A stretch of DNA of 64,000 nt from Actinomycetes bacterium (GTDB taxonomy: Bacteria > Actinomycetota > Acidimicrobiia > Acidimicrobiales > Palsa-688). Under the pieces are notes generated by a model. It saw only the letters and a program-made list of their open reading frames with translations, did no database searches and was not told the origin of the DNA. This document shows, in pieces, positions 15,912-24,371 of the stretch. Numbering within the stretch: position 1 is the stretch's first letter; each line of letters starts with the position of its first letter. The DNA lies in assembly GCA_021811865.1 (NCBI GenBank), contig JAKAQB010000011.1, positions 5,641 through 69,640 of the forward strand, in the 5' to 3' direction. The translations under genes and the position numbers were made by a program.

Positions 15912-16340
15912 CTAACTCGGATTATTGAAGGCGAAGATGAATGGCTTGTTGCAGTCACCGTTGTCCGTGCCAATGGTGATTCCAAGATTCTCTGCCCGGT
16001 CCGTAATGACGATGCCCAGCGATCCGATCGCGTCGAACTCGTGTGGAACGTTATCGTACCGGAATCTCCGATGTGCCTTACGAAGCACAGCGGCCCACGA
16101 GCGTTCCAAGCTCTGGCAGGACCGCGTACTGACGAACTGACGGTCAACCTCCCTAAAGGTCGTCGTGGTGAATCCGGGACCGTCTTGGGTACTCTGAACC
16201 TGTCGAACAAACGTCACCCCTGTAGGCACGGGTACAGCGGCGGCGTCAGCGGCCAACTCGGTGAACGTCCGAGCCTGACCGAAGATGCTGCAGCTCGTCA
16301 GGGAGAAACCGATCAACAGAAGCGGGATCACCCTGCGCAC
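15912..16340 (-). CDS. Predicted lipoprotein
   Basis: 142-residue secreted lipoprotein: a basic start, hydrophobic VIPLLLIGFSLTSC with a lipobox (LTSC) around residue 17, then a soluble domain with two further cysteines (RSCQSLERSW and DNGDCNKPF) that may pair after export. GTG 16340 is chosen because it places the signal peptide at the very N-terminus; the longer frame from 16520 adds 60 basic residues with no export logic. The domain was not recognised. The GC content is slightly lower than in flanking genes. Confidence 0.6.
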   Translation of the reverse strand: MRRVIPLLLIGFSLTSCSIFGQARTFTELAADAAAVPVPTGVTFVRQVQSTQDGPGFTTTTFREVDRQFVSTRSCQSLERSWAAVLRKAHRRFRYDNVPHEFDAIGSLGIVITDRAENLGITIGTDNGDCNKPFIFAFNNPS

Positions 16341-16417
16341 GGTTCGCCATGAGCGGATGCATTCGTGCCCTACACTCTTCCCGGCGAGGTATGTGCGACG
16401 GCGAGGGCTGACGACTT

Positions 16418-16639
16418 CTATCTCCTGCCGTAGAGCCGCCTGAGGAGGTGCGACTCCCGGGTCAGCACGAAGTAGAGGGCAGCCCCGATTGGACCGGCGA
16501 GCAGGATCACGAGAGTCCACAGCAGCCGCGATCCCACCTCGAAGTCGTCACCCCGGGTCAAGACCGAGATGAGGGCCATGACCCAGACCAGCCCCGCGAC
16601 CAGGAAAACGGCGACCAGCACGACGACGACGCCAGTCAC
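16418..16639 (-). CDS. Small membrane protein with PLDc_N-type domain
   Basis: 73-residue protein with two transmembrane helices, corresponding to the phospholipase-D-nuclease N-terminal (PLDc_N) domain found alone or before cardiolipin synthases. The end LLWTLVILLAGPIGAALYFV is the typical WxxVxxxxPxGxxxYF motif. GTG 16639 follows GGGGAAACGGAG; a second GTG lies one codon earlier. Function of stand-alone PLDc_N proteins is unknown. Confidence 0.7.
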   Translation of the reverse strand: MTGVVVVLVAVFLVAGLVWVMALISVLTRGDDFEVGSRLLWTLVILLAGPIGAALYFVLTRESHLLRRLYGRR

Positions 16640-16776
16640 CACTTCCGCTCCGTTTCCCCGATGTTGCGCTGCCGGTGCCAGCCTACCACGAGCCAGCCGC
16701 GGGATCCTGGTCACCTCTCGACGCGCCCGCCCGAGCAACCCGGCTGCTCCGACTTCGACATCGGCCCAGCCCCCTC

Positions 16777-16810
16777 AATCCGGCAGCTCCCCCAATCCGG
16801 CAGCTCCCCC
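16777..16810. repeat. Tandem duplication of a 17-base unit
   Basis: Two perfect adjacent copies of AATCCGGCAGCTCCCCC, ending 17 bases before the ATG at 16828. Probably a recent slippage duplication in the leader of that gene. Confidence 0.8.
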
Positions 16811-16827
16811 AAGACGTAGATGAACCG

Positions 16828-17256
16828 ATGACCGCACGGATGCGTACGGCGGTGTCGACCGTCGGGGCGCTGTTGATCGCGGCGAGCGGCGCCATCCACC
16901 TCCACGAGTGGCTGGCAGGATACCGGTCCCTGCCGACGATAGGTCCCTTGTTCCTCGCCCAGGCGGTGACGTCTTTCGTGCTCGCCGCCGCCGTGTTCGC
17001 CTCGCGGCGGCGACTGGTGATGGCTGGCGCTGCGCTGTTCCTCCTCGGCACTGCTGCCGGGTACCTCGTGGACGTCGAGGTTGGGTTGTTCGGCTTCCAA
17101 GACACGCTCGCCAACAGCTGGGGGCAGGCGTCCCTGGTCGTGGAGGGATGGGGTGCCCTGATGCTGGCCGTCGGAGTGGTCGGCCGGTCGTCCACGCGTC
17201 CCCGATCACGCCGCTGGCATCTTCACGCTGCTGGCACCTCACGGCATCAGCGCTGA
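16828..17256 (+). CDS. Small integral membrane protein
   Basis: 142-residue protein with four membrane helices (about residues 8-25, 38-58, 62-85 and 105-122). A histidine pair motif GAIHLHEWLAGY follows helix 1 and an acidic segment GYLVDVEVGLFGF lies between helices 3 and 4. ATG 16828 is preferred because the upstream in-frame extension is Pro-rich and includes the 17-base duplication. Similar four-helix proteins in actinobacteria have no assigned function. It is convergent with the next small membrane protein. Confidence 0.6.
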   Translation: MTARMRTAVSTVGALLIAASGAIHLHEWLAGYRSLPTIGPLFLAQAVTSFVLAAAVFASRRRLVMAGAALFLLGTAAGYLVDVEVGLFGFQDTLANSWGQASLVVEGWGALMLAVGVVGRSSTRPRSRRWHLHAAGTSRHQR

Positions 17257-17261
17257 CCCGG

Positions 17262-17486
17262 CTACGGTCGCGGCGAGAAGCGGCGCAACCAGGCCATCCC
17301 GGCGGCGCCGACGACGAAGGCGGCGAGGGGGCTCGCACACCACCAGTGCTCCGCAAAGGCGCCGAGACCGTGGCCGCTCATCCTCCCAGCCCAGAACAAG
17401 CCGAGCACCACGAGCGCGGCGCCGAGAGCGATGCCGGCACGCCTCATGTGTGGAACAGCACCGCCGGTCGGAGCGGGCTCAACCAT
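17262..17486 (-). CDS. Small membrane protein of unknown function
   Basis: 74-residue protein with two hydrophobic helices (AGIALGAALVVLGLFWAG and SPLAAFVVGAAGMAWL) separated by an amphipathic loop with HGLGAFAEHWW. No family recognised. ATG 17486 is the only convincing start. It ends five bases from the convergent neighbour. Confidence 0.5.
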   Translation of the reverse strand: MVEPAPTGGAVPHMRRAGIALGAALVVLGLFWAGRMSGHGLGAFAEHWWCASPLAAFVVGAAGMAWLRRFSPRP

Positions 17487-17831
17487 GGGCGAGCGCGACC
17501 CGACGCACCACCCACTCCACCAGCTCCTGCAGCGACCTCAGGTGGCCGGCCCCGTTGGTTAGTCCGTCGAACTAGTTCGTGGTGTCTTCGCGCCCTTCCT
17601 CACTCAGCGTGCTCGGCGGTTGACCTGCCCGACGGAACTTTGGAAGCGCGTTGTCGCTGGGCACCGACAAGCTTCCAAGGTTCGCGGCCGAGGACCGGCG
17701 ACGACCGCTGCGGGTGGTGGCGACGCCGGGGTGGCGACGCCGGGGTGGCGACGCCGGGGTGGCGACGCCGGGGCGCAGCACCCGACCCAGCTCCCGGACG
17801 CCCCCCACCTTCCCGCCGGCCGCGTGCAGGT
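17487..17831. other. Intergenic stretch, noncoding as far as can be seen
   Basis: 345 bases between the small membrane protein and the Nudix gene, containing the 14-base tandem repeat described separately. Reading frames across it are composed of low-complexity Arg/Gly/Pro sequence and no motif was recognised. Confidence 0.5.
17717..17772. repeat. Tandem repeat, four perfect 14-base copies
   Basis: GTGGCGACGCCGGG repeated four times without a mismatch and without spacers, preceded by a partial copy. It lies downstream of the Nudix gene. The lack of divergence suggests recent slippage; it could make a useful strain-typing locus. Confidence 0.9.
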
Positions 17832-18344
17832 TCACGACCAGTGCTCGAAGGGCTCGTCGATGCTCTCGCCGGCGAGCAGCTCGGGAAGGAGCTCGGGCAG
17901 CCGCCCGGGGTAGAAGCGCTCCGCCGTTGTGGCTACCTGATCGACCGGCAGCCACGTCCACGACAGGTAGTCCTCCGTCTCGTGGCGTAGCTGGTTGCTC
18001 ACGTCGACGGCCGGCTGGGACCCAGCCAGGCGCACCACGGCGACGACTTCGTGCTGGACCCGCCGGGTGCCGCGGTAGCGGAAGGTGGACGTCCGCCGCC
18101 ACGCCGGCGGGCCGATCGACGCCGGCATGATGCGCAGGCCGGTCTCCTCCCACAGCTCGCGGGTGGCTGCCTCCCGGTACGTCTCCCCTGGCTCTATGCC
18201 ACCGCCGGGTAGCTCCCACCACTCCCCGATCTCCGGGTAGGTGATCTCCCGAGCCCGGAAGAGGAGGAGCCGGTCGCCGGCGTCGAGCACGGCGAGGCGC
18301 ACCGCGTCGCGCTCGACGACCGGCAGGTCGTCAGGCAGTTGCAT
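17832..18344 (-). CDS. Nudix hydrolase
   Basis: 170-residue Nudix protein that hydrolyses a nucleoside diphosphate linked to another group. The Nudix box GGIEPGETYREAATRELWEE plus TGL is complete (residues about 49-71), so the catalytic glutamates are present. ATG 18344 precedes the fold by about 10 residues; the longer frame to 18599 is antisense noise to hypE. Substrate unknown. It lies downstream of the hydrogenase operon, separated by 82 bases, and could be read as its last gene. Confidence 0.9.
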   Translation of the reverse strand: MQLPDDLPVVERDAVRLAVLDAGDRLLLFRAREITYPEIGEWWELPGGGIEPGETYREAATRELWEETGLRIMPASIGPPAWRRTSTFRYRGTRRVQHEVVAVVRLAGSQPAVDVSNQLRHETEDYLSWTWLPVDQVATTAERFYPGRLPELLPELLAGESIDEPFEHWS

Positions 18345-18373
18345 CCTCCCAGCATCGTCGCCGCCGGCGGGTC

Positions 18374-18406
18374 GTTGCCAAAGCGTTGCCAAAGCGATGC
18401 CGAAGC
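18374..18406. repeat. Three tandem 11-base units between hypE and Nudix gene
   Basis: GTTGCCAAAGC twice perfectly, then GATGCCGAAGC and a partial fourth unit. No stem-loop terminator is evident here, so readthrough from hypE into the Nudix gene remains possible. Confidence 0.75.
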
Positions 18407-18426
18407 GATACCGCGCGGCCCTGGAC

Positions 18427-19503
18427 TCAGCAGATGCGTGGCAAGGGGTCCCCGACGAGCATGTCGACGATGCGCGTGCCGCCGAGGCGGGTGACGAGCA
18501 CGACGATGCCGGGCGGCTCGGCAGCGATCCGGCCGATGGCCATCGCGTCGCGGCCGGTGGGATGGGCCCGGAGCGCGGCGAGGGCGGCGCCGGCCTCATC
18601 CGAGGAGACGACGGCGACGAGCTTGCCCTCGTTGGCGACGTAGAGGGGGTCGATGCCGAGCAGCTCGCAGGCGGCGGCCACCGCCGGCCGCACAGGCAGG
18701 GCCGCCTCGTCCAGCACCACGGTGAGCTTCGATGCCCTGGCCAGCTCGTTGCACACGGTGCCGACGCCGCCGCGGGTCGGGTCCCGCAACCACCGGGTGG
18801 AGGGGGCGGCAGCGAGGAGCGACTCGACGAGCCCGGTCAGCGGCGCGGTGTCGGAGGCCACGTCCGCCTCGAGAGCGAGGTCACCGCGCGCCAGCATGAC
18901 AGCGGTGCCGTGGTCACCGATGGTGCCCGAGCAGAGCACCACGTCGCCCTCCCGGACGAGCGAGGGGTCGAGGCACCGGCCGGCGGGCACCATGCCGACG
19001 CCGGCGGTCGTCACGTACAGGCCGTCGGCGGCGCCGTGGTCGACGACCTTCGTGTCGCCGGTCGCGATGGCCACGCCGGCACCGGCTGCAGCGCCCGCCA
19101 TATCGGCGACCACCTCGCGGAGGGAGTCGATGGGGAATCCCTCCTCGAGCACGAAGGCCGCCGAGAGCGCCAGCGGGCGGGCACCGAGCATGGCGAGGTC
19201 GTTGACGGTGCCGTGCACGGCAAGATGGCCGATCGAGCCGCCCGGGAACCGCAGTGGCTTGACGACGAACGAGTCGGTGCTCATCGCCATCCGCTCCCCC
19301 GACGGCAGCTCGAGGACGGCGGCGTCGCCGTGGGCGTCGAGGGCGTCGTTGGAGAAGGCGGGGAAGAAGACGGCGTCGAGGAGGGCAGCGGACGCCTTGC
19401 CGCCGGCGCCGTGGGCGAGGGTGACGCGCTCGTCGCGGAGCCGGGGGCGCCGGCGGCGGAACGCCTCGATCCGCTCGAAGACCTCCTGGCCGGTGGTGGT
19501 CAC
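18427..19503 (-). CDS. hypE: Hydrogenase maturation protein HypE
   Basis: 358-residue HypE, which with HypF turns carbamoyl phosphate into the cyanide ligands of the NiFe site. It dehydrates its own C-terminal thiocarboxamide, and the essential C-terminal PRIC is present. AIRS-like features include LAHGAGGKASAALLDAVFFP, STDSFVVKPLRFPGGSIGHL and DPTRGGVGTVCNELA. GTG 19503 overlaps the TGA of the SIS gene (GTGA). It is the last gene of the operon that begins at hhyS. Confidence 0.95.
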   Translation of the reverse strand: MTTTGQEVFERIEAFRRRRPRLRDERVTLAHGAGGKASAALLDAVFFPAFSNDALDAHGDAAVLELPSGERMAMSTDSFVVKPLRFPGGSIGHLAVHGTVNDLAMLGARPLALSAAFVLEEGFPIDSLREVVADMAGAAAGAGVAIATGDTKVVDHGAADGLYVTTAGVGMVPAGRCLDPSLVREGDVVLCSGTIGDHGTAVMLARGDLALEADVASDTAPLTGLVESLLAAAPSTRWLRDPTRGGVGTVCNELARASKLTVVLDEAALPVRPAVAAACELLGIDPLYVANEGKLVAVVSSDEAGAALAALRAHPTGRDAMAIGRIAAEPPGIVVLVTRLGGTRIVDMLVGDPLPRIC

Positions 19504-20138
19504 GGCAGTGCCTCCTGCACGACGGACCACAGGCGCAGCATCAGCGCGTCCTGGGCCTCTTGGATGCGATGGACGCTCTGCGAGCGCACGACGAGGCAGT
19601 GGTCGACGGCACCGAGCATGGCACCGCCCTCGTAGCCGGCGAGCCCCACGGTGAGCATGCCCCGCCGCGCCGCCTCCTCGAAGGCCCGGAGGACGTTGGA
19701 GGACCCGCCGCTGGTCGAGAAACCGACGGCGACGTCCACGTCCCGGCCGTGGGCGATGAGCTGGCGGGAGAACACGACGTCGAATCCGATGTCGTTGGCG
19801 AGGGCGGTGAGCACCGCCCGGTTGTCGACGAGCGACAGCGCCGGTAGGGGTCGGCCCGACGGAGGGTCGCTGAAGAGGGCGACGGCACTGTCGGCGTCTG
19901 TCGAGCTGCCGCCGTTGCCGAAGGCCAGGAGCCGGCCTCCCCTCCCGAAGCGGTCGGCCATGGCCCGGCCGGCGGCGAGGAGCTCGGCGGCGCAGCGCCC
20001 GAGGGTCTCGACCCGGACGGCCTCGCTCTCGGCGATCTTGGAGAGCGCCGAGCGCGCCAGGTCGGCCAGCAACGCCTCGGCGTCGCGCTCCTCGGACTCG
20101 ATGAACGGGTACAGGAACCCGGTCGGCTCGGCGGTCAT
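19500..20138 (-). CDS. SIS-domain (GmhA-like) protein in hydrogenase operon
   Basis: 212-residue SIS-domain protein resembling phosphoheptose isomerase. The phosphosugar-binding signatures are intact: LLAFGNGGSSTDADSAVALF, VDNRAVLTALANDIGFDVVF and VAVGFSTSGGSSNVLRAFEE. Coupled by 4-base overlaps to the SIS-HypC fusion upstream and hypE downstream, so it is clearly part of the hydrogenase operon. No heptose pathway genes are near, which argues against lipopolysaccharide or gmh function. A role in binding a phosphorylated maturation intermediate or in regulation is speculative. Confidence 0.85.
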   Translation of the reverse strand: MTAEPTGFLYPFIESEERDAEALLADLARSALSKIAESEAVRVETLGRCAAELLAAGRAMADRFGRGGRLLAFGNGGSSTDADSAVALFSDPPSGRPLPALSLVDNRAVLTALANDIGFDVVFSRQLIAHGRDVDVAVGFSTSGGSSNVLRAFEEAARRGMLTVGLAGYEGGAMLGAVDHCLVVRSQSVHRIQEAQDALMLRLWSVVQEALP

Positions 20139-20845
20139 GGCACCGTGGCGACGGCCACGCCGGCGTGGACGAGCACGAGGTCGCCGGCGGCGGCCCCCTC
20201 GACGAGGCTGACGTCGACGGTCTCCGTCCGGCCGGCGGCAAGGACCTCGGCCCGCCCGCTCGTGTCGACGGCCCGGATCTCGGCGACGGTCCCCTGGTCG
20301 GCGCACGTGATGCACGTCGGGCCGTCGCAGGGGGCCTCCGGCGTCAACAGCCCCGGGTGCTCGAAGACGACGTGGGTCAGCTCCCACAGCAGGTGGTACA
20401 GGAGGACGACGTCACCGGAACGGGCGGCGATGTCGGGAGCGGGGGTGTCGTGCCAGACGACGTGTTCGGCGAGGCCGGCGGGGGGAGGCGAGCCGGCGCC
20501 GAGCCAGACCCGGGTCAGGCCCCACGCCTCCGCCCGGCGCAGGAGGCCGAGCGAGTCGGCGGCGGTGCCTACCACAACGAGGGCGTCACCCGGGCGGGCG
20601 ACGAGACGGACCGCTCCGACGATGTCGGCGCCCTCGACGTGGAAGGCGGGCAGCGCCCGCTTGCCGACGACGACGGGGTGGACGAACTCGACGGCGACAT
20701 GGCGCCCGTGGGTCGGCCACGGCTCGGCGACGCACCAGAGGGTGGCGCCGGCGGCGAAGCGGCGGGCCAGGCCGAGGGCGGCCGCTGCGAGGGCGTCGGG
20801 GTCGGTCGGCGGGGCGGCCGCTGCGAGGGTGTCGGGGTCCGTCAT
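20135..20845 (-). CDS. Degenerate SIS domain fused to HypC-like domain
   Basis: 236-residue fusion. Residues about 20-165 resemble a SIS domain related to the next gene (HVAVEFVHPVVVGKRALPAF, RPGDALVVVGTAADSLGLLR) but lack the GNGGSS phosphate loop. Residues about 170-236 match HypC/HupF (ITCADQGTVAEIRAVDTSGR, SLVEGAAAGDLVLVHAGVAV). True HypC needs an N-terminal Met-Cys for binding HypD and the Fe(CN)2CO unit; here the domain is internal, preceded by CDGPTCITC, so it cannot use that N-terminus. It is coupled by 4-base overlaps to hypF and to the SIS gene. A scaffold or chaperone role is likely but unproved. Confidence 0.8.
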   Translation of the reverse strand: MTDPDTLAAAAPPTDPDALAAAALGLARRFAAGATLWCVAEPWPTHGRHVAVEFVHPVVVGKRALPAFHVEGADIVGAVRLVARPGDALVVVGTAADSLGLLRRAEAWGLTRVWLGAGSPPPAGLAEHVVWHDTPAPDIAARSGDVVLLYHLLWELTHVVFEHPGLLTPEAPCDGPTCITCADQGTVAEIRAVDTSGRAEVLAAGRTETVDVSLVEGAAAGDLVLVHAGVAVATVP

Positions 20846-23247
20846 CGAGGGAACCCCACGGTGGCGGCGATCGCAAGCTGGCCGAGGGCGAGGCCGCCGT
20901 CGTTGGGAGGGACGACACGATGGGTGAGCACGACGAACCCGGCGGCCTCGAGGAGCTGGCGGGTGATGCCGGCGAGGAGCACGTTCTGCCAGACGCCGCC
21001 GCTCAACGCCACCCGGTGCAGGCCGGTGGCGGACCGTACGCCCACCGCCTGCTCCACGACGAGCACGGCGACAGCGTGGTGGAAGCCGAGCGCGATGCGC
21101 GCCGGAGCCACCCCGGCCCGGAGGTCGGCGACCGCAGCCCGGAGCACCGGCGCCGGGTCCATGCCGTCGAAGGCGTACCTCCGGGGCGTCCCGCCGGCGG
21201 CCGCTTCGAGCTCGATGGCCGCCTGCGCCTCGTAGGACACGGTGTGGCGCAGGTCGAGCAGCGAGCTGACGGCGTCGAAGAGGCGGCCCATGCTCGAGGT
21301 GGGCACGCAGTAAAGGCCGCGCTCGAGCTGCCGGCGGAGGACGGCGAGCTCCTCGGCGGAGGTGGCGACGACGGGGGCGAGGTCAGCGTCCCAGGGGATG
21401 CCGGCGGCCCACATGTGGGCGAGGGCGGCGCGTGCCGGCCGGCGGATAGTCGCGTCCCCGCCGGGCAAGGGCACGTACCGCAGGTGGTCGACCCGGTCGA
21501 AGCCGTCGTAGCCGGCGACGAGGATCTCCCCGCCCCAGATGGCACCGTCGGCGCCGTAGCCCGTCCCGTCGAAGGCGACGCCGATCACCCGCTCCCCCAC
21601 CGGGACGGCGTGCTCCACCATCACCGAGGCGATGTGGGCGTGGTGGTGCTGCACGAGCAGCACCGGGGCGTTGCGGGCCTCGGCCCAGCGGCGGGTCTGG
21701 TAGCCGGGGTGGGCATCGCAGGCCACCGCCGGCGCTTCGACGGCGTACAAGTCGCAGAGGTGGCGCACCGCCAGGTCGAGGGCACGCAGGGTCTCGACGC
21801 TGCCCATGTCGCCCAGGTGCTGGCTCATCCACGCGTCGCCGCCGGCGCCGAGGCAGCAGGCGTTCTTGAGCTCGCCGCCGGCGGCGATGATGGGGGGGCC
21901 GGCAGAGCCGGTGGCACCAGCAAAGTCAGTGGAGCCGGCAGGGCCAGGGGAGGCAGCAGAGCCGGGGGATGCAAGGGAGGCAGCAGAGCCAGGGGAGGCA
22001 GGGGAGCCAGGGGAGGCAGGGGAGGTGGGGAGGCTGACGGGCAGGGGGGCGTAGCCCCGGGAGCGCCGGATCGGCAGCTCCTCGCCGGCCTCGATCCGGA
22101 CGACGGAGTCGTCGCAGGGCACGTGGATCGGGCGGTCGTGGACGAGCCAGCCGTCGGCGATGCCAGCGAGGCGCCGGCGGGCGTCGCCGTCGTCGAAGCA
22201 GATCGGCTCGTCGCTGCGGTTGCCGCTCGTCATCACCAGCGGACCGCTCGAGGCGAGCAGCAGGTGGTGCAACGGCGTGTAGGGCAGCGCCACGCCGAGG
22301 TAGGGGTTGGACGGGGCGACCAGCGGCGACACCCCGGACAGGTGGGCGCGCAGCAGCACGATCGGCCGTTGCGGCCCGCTGAGCAGGCGTTGCTCGTCGG
22401 CGTCCACGGCGGCCAGCCTCCGGGCGGAGGCCACGTCGGCGACCATCACGGCGAAGGGCTTCTCCCCCCGCTGCTTGCGGGACCGGAGGCGGCCCACCGC
22501 GTCGGAGGAGGCGGCGTCGCAGGCCAGGTGGTACCCGCCCAGCCCCTTCACTGCGACGATCCCGCCGGCGGCGAGCAGCTCCAGGGCGGCCGCCAGGGCG
22601 GCGTCGGAGCCGGAGCCGGCAGCCGAGCCGGTGACGGCGCCGGCGTGGCCACCGGCGTCGGGAGACCCCCATGACAGGCGCGGCCCGCACGCCGGGCAGG
22701 CGACCGGCTGGGCATGGAAGCGGCGGTCGGCCGGGTCGTGGTACTCCCGGGAGCAGTCGGCGCACATGGCGAAGCCGGCCATCGTCGTGTTGGGGCGGTC
22801 GTAGGGCAGGCGGATCGTGATCGTGAAGCGCGGGCCGCAGCCGGTGCAGTTCACGAAGGGGTACCGGTACCGCCGGTCGGCGGGGTCCCACAGCTCCGCC
22901 AGGCAGGCGTCGCAGACGGCGATGTCGGGGGACACGTAGGTCCGGGGCCGCCCGGCGACCCGGCTGGCGGCGATCACGAAGCCGGCGCGGCCCGCCGCCG
23001 GCAGGTCGGCAGCCGCCACCCCCCGGATGTGGGCGAGCGGCGGGGCGTCCGCCACGAGCCGCGACGCGAAGCGGTCCAGCGCCTCGGCCGGCCCCTCCAC
23101 CTCGACGAACACGCCGTCGGTGTCGTTGCCGACCTCACCGGCGAGGCCGAGCTCCCCCGCCAGGCGGGCGACGAACGGACGGAACCCGACGCCCTGCACG
23201 ACCCCGCTCACCCGCAGGCGGCGGGCGGAGACGGCCGCCGTGGTCAC
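20842..23247 (-). CDS. hypF: Carbamoyltransferase HypF
   Basis: 801-residue HypF, which makes the carbamoyl donor for cyanide ligand synthesis. In order: acylphosphatase domain (GVVQGVGFRPFVARLA, residues about 14-29), two zinc fingers (CDACLAELW with CTGCG, and CADCSREYH with CPACG), YrdC-like domain (AVKGLGGYHLACDA), and a Kae1-like domain (VQHHHAHIASVMVEH, GVAFDGTGYGADGAIWGGEI). A low-complexity Ser/Pro/Ala linker of about 50 residues (coded around 21900-22050) separates the YrdC and Kae1-like parts and is unusual. GTG 23247 overlaps the hypD stop. Confidence 0.95.
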   Translation of the reverse strand: MTTAAVSARRLRVSGVVQGVGFRPFVARLAGELGLAGEVGNDTDGVFVEVEGPAEALDRFASRLVADAPPLAHIRGVAAADLPAAGRAGFVIAASRVAGRPRTYVSPDIAVCDACLAELWDPADRRYRYPFVNCTGCGPRFTITIRLPYDRPNTTMAGFAMCADCSREYHDPADRRFHAQPVACPACGPRLSWGSPDAGGHAGAVTGSAAGSGSDAALAAALELLAAGGIVAVKGLGGYHLACDAASSDAVGRLRSRKQRGEKPFAVMVADVASARRLAAVDADEQRLLSGPQRPIVLLRAHLSGVSPLVAPSNPYLGVALPYTPLHHLLLASSGPLVMTSGNRSDEPICFDDGDARRRLAGIADGWLVHDRPIHVPCDDSVVRIEAGEELPIRRSRGYAPLPVSLPTSPASPGSPASPGSAASLASPGSAASPGPAGSTDFAGATGSAGPPIIAAGGELKNACCLGAGGDAWMSQHLGDMGSVETLRALDLAVRHLCDLYAVEAPAVACDAHPGYQTRRWAEARNAPVLLVQHHHAHIASVMVEHAVPVGERVIGVAFDGTGYGADGAIWGGEILVAGYDGFDRVDHLRYVPLPGGDATIRRPARAALAHMWAAGIPWDADLAPVVATSAEELAVLRRQLERGLYCVPTSSMGRLFDAVSSLLDLRHTVSYEAQAAIELEAAAGGTPRRYAFDGMDPAPVLRAAVADLRAGVAPARIALGFHHAVAVLVVEQAVGVRSATGLHRVALSGGVWQNVLLAGITRQLLEAAGFVVLTHRVVPPNDGGLALGQLAIAATVGFPR

Positions 23248-24368
23248 CGCACGCGGAGGGCCACGGCCGCCTCGCGGTGCATGCGCCCGAAGTTGTAGTA
23301 CGCAGCGCAGGCCCCCTCGGAGGAGACCATGCACGTACCTATGGGGGTCTCGGGGGTGCAGGCCGTGCCGAACACCTTGCACTCCCAGGGCTTGATCACG
23401 CCCTTCAGGACCTCGCCGCACTGGCAGGCCTTGGGGTCGGCGACGCGGACGCCGGGGATGGGGAAGCGCCGTTCGGCGTCGAGGTCGGCGAAGCGGGAGC
23501 GCAGCTGGAGGGCGCTCTGGGAGATGAACCCGAGGCCCCGCCACTCGAAGTGCGGTCGCAGCTCGAACACCTCGGCGAGCACCTGCAGCGCCCTGGGGTT
23601 GCCGTCCTCACGCACCACCCGCGCGTACTGGTTCTCGACCTGGCATCGGCCCTCCCGGATCTGGGCGAGCAGCATGCAGATCGCCTGCAGGATGTCGAGC
23701 GGCTCGAAGCCCGCGGTCACGAGCGGCTTGCCGTAGCGCTCGGGGACGAAGCGGTAGGGGCGCTGGCCGACCACCGTCGACACGTGGCCCGGGCCGAGGA
23801 AACCGTCGAGGCGGAGGTCGGGGGACTCGAGGATCGCCTTGATCGGCGGGACGATCGTGACGTGGTTGGAGAACACGCTGAAGTTGCTGATCCCCCGCGC
23901 CTCGGCCGACAGGACGGTGAGCGCCGTGGACGGCGCCGTCGTCTCGAAGCCGACGGCGAAGAACACGACCTGGCGGTCGGGGTGCTCGACGGCGATGCGC
24001 AGCGCGTCGAGCGGCGAGTACACGAAGCGGACGTCGGCGCCGTCGGCCTTGGCCGACAGGAGGTTGCCCCGGCTCCCCGGGACGCGCATCATGTCCCCGA
24101 AGGACGTGAAGATCACCCCGGGCTCCGACGCCACGGCGATGGCGTCGTCGACGCGCCCCATGGGGATCACGCACACCGGGCAGCCGGGGCCGTGCACGAG
24201 CTCGACGTTCTCGGGCAGGACGTGCTCTATCCCGTGCCGGTAGATGGTGTGGGTGTGCCCGCCGCAGACCTCCATGAACTTGAAGGCGTCGCCGCCGGCC
24301 AGCTCGGTGATGCGGCCGACCAGGGCGCGCGCCGCCGCCGGGTCGCGGTACTCGTCGACGAACCGCAC
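23244..24368 (-). CDS. hypD: Hydrogenase maturation protein HypD
   Basis: 374-residue HypD, the Fe-S scaffold on which Fe(CN)2CO is assembled together with HypC. Conserved segments include FMEVCGGHTHTIYRHGIEHV, VHGPGCPVCVIPMGRVDDAI, FAVGFETTAPSTA, GFEPLDILQAICML and the C-terminal cluster cysteines in DPKACQCGEVLKGVIKPWEC. Full length for the family. It lies three bases after the 66-aa gene and overlaps hypF by 4 bases. Confidence 0.97.
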   Translation of the reverse strand: MRFVDEYRDPAAARALVGRITELAGGDAFKFMEVCGGHTHTIYRHGIEHVLPENVELVHGPGCPVCVIPMGRVDDAIAVASEPGVIFTSFGDMMRVPGSRGNLLSAKADGADVRFVYSPLDALRIAVEHPDRQVVFFAVGFETTAPSTALTVLSAEARGISNFSVFSNHVTIVPPIKAILESPDLRLDGFLGPGHVSTVVGQRPYRFVPERYGKPLVTAGFEPLDILQAICMLLAQIREGRCQVENQYARVVREDGNPRALQVLAEVFELRPHFEWRGLGFISQSALQLRSRFADLDAERRFPIPGVRVADPKACQCGEVLKGVIKPWECKVFGTACTPETPIGTCMVSSEGACAAYYNFGRMHREAAVALRVR

Positions 24369-24371
24369 GGC

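Noticed and set aside
17717..17772. Possible CRISPR-like array
   Set aside because: Units are 14 bases with no spacers and no cas genes nearby; it is a simple tandem repeat.
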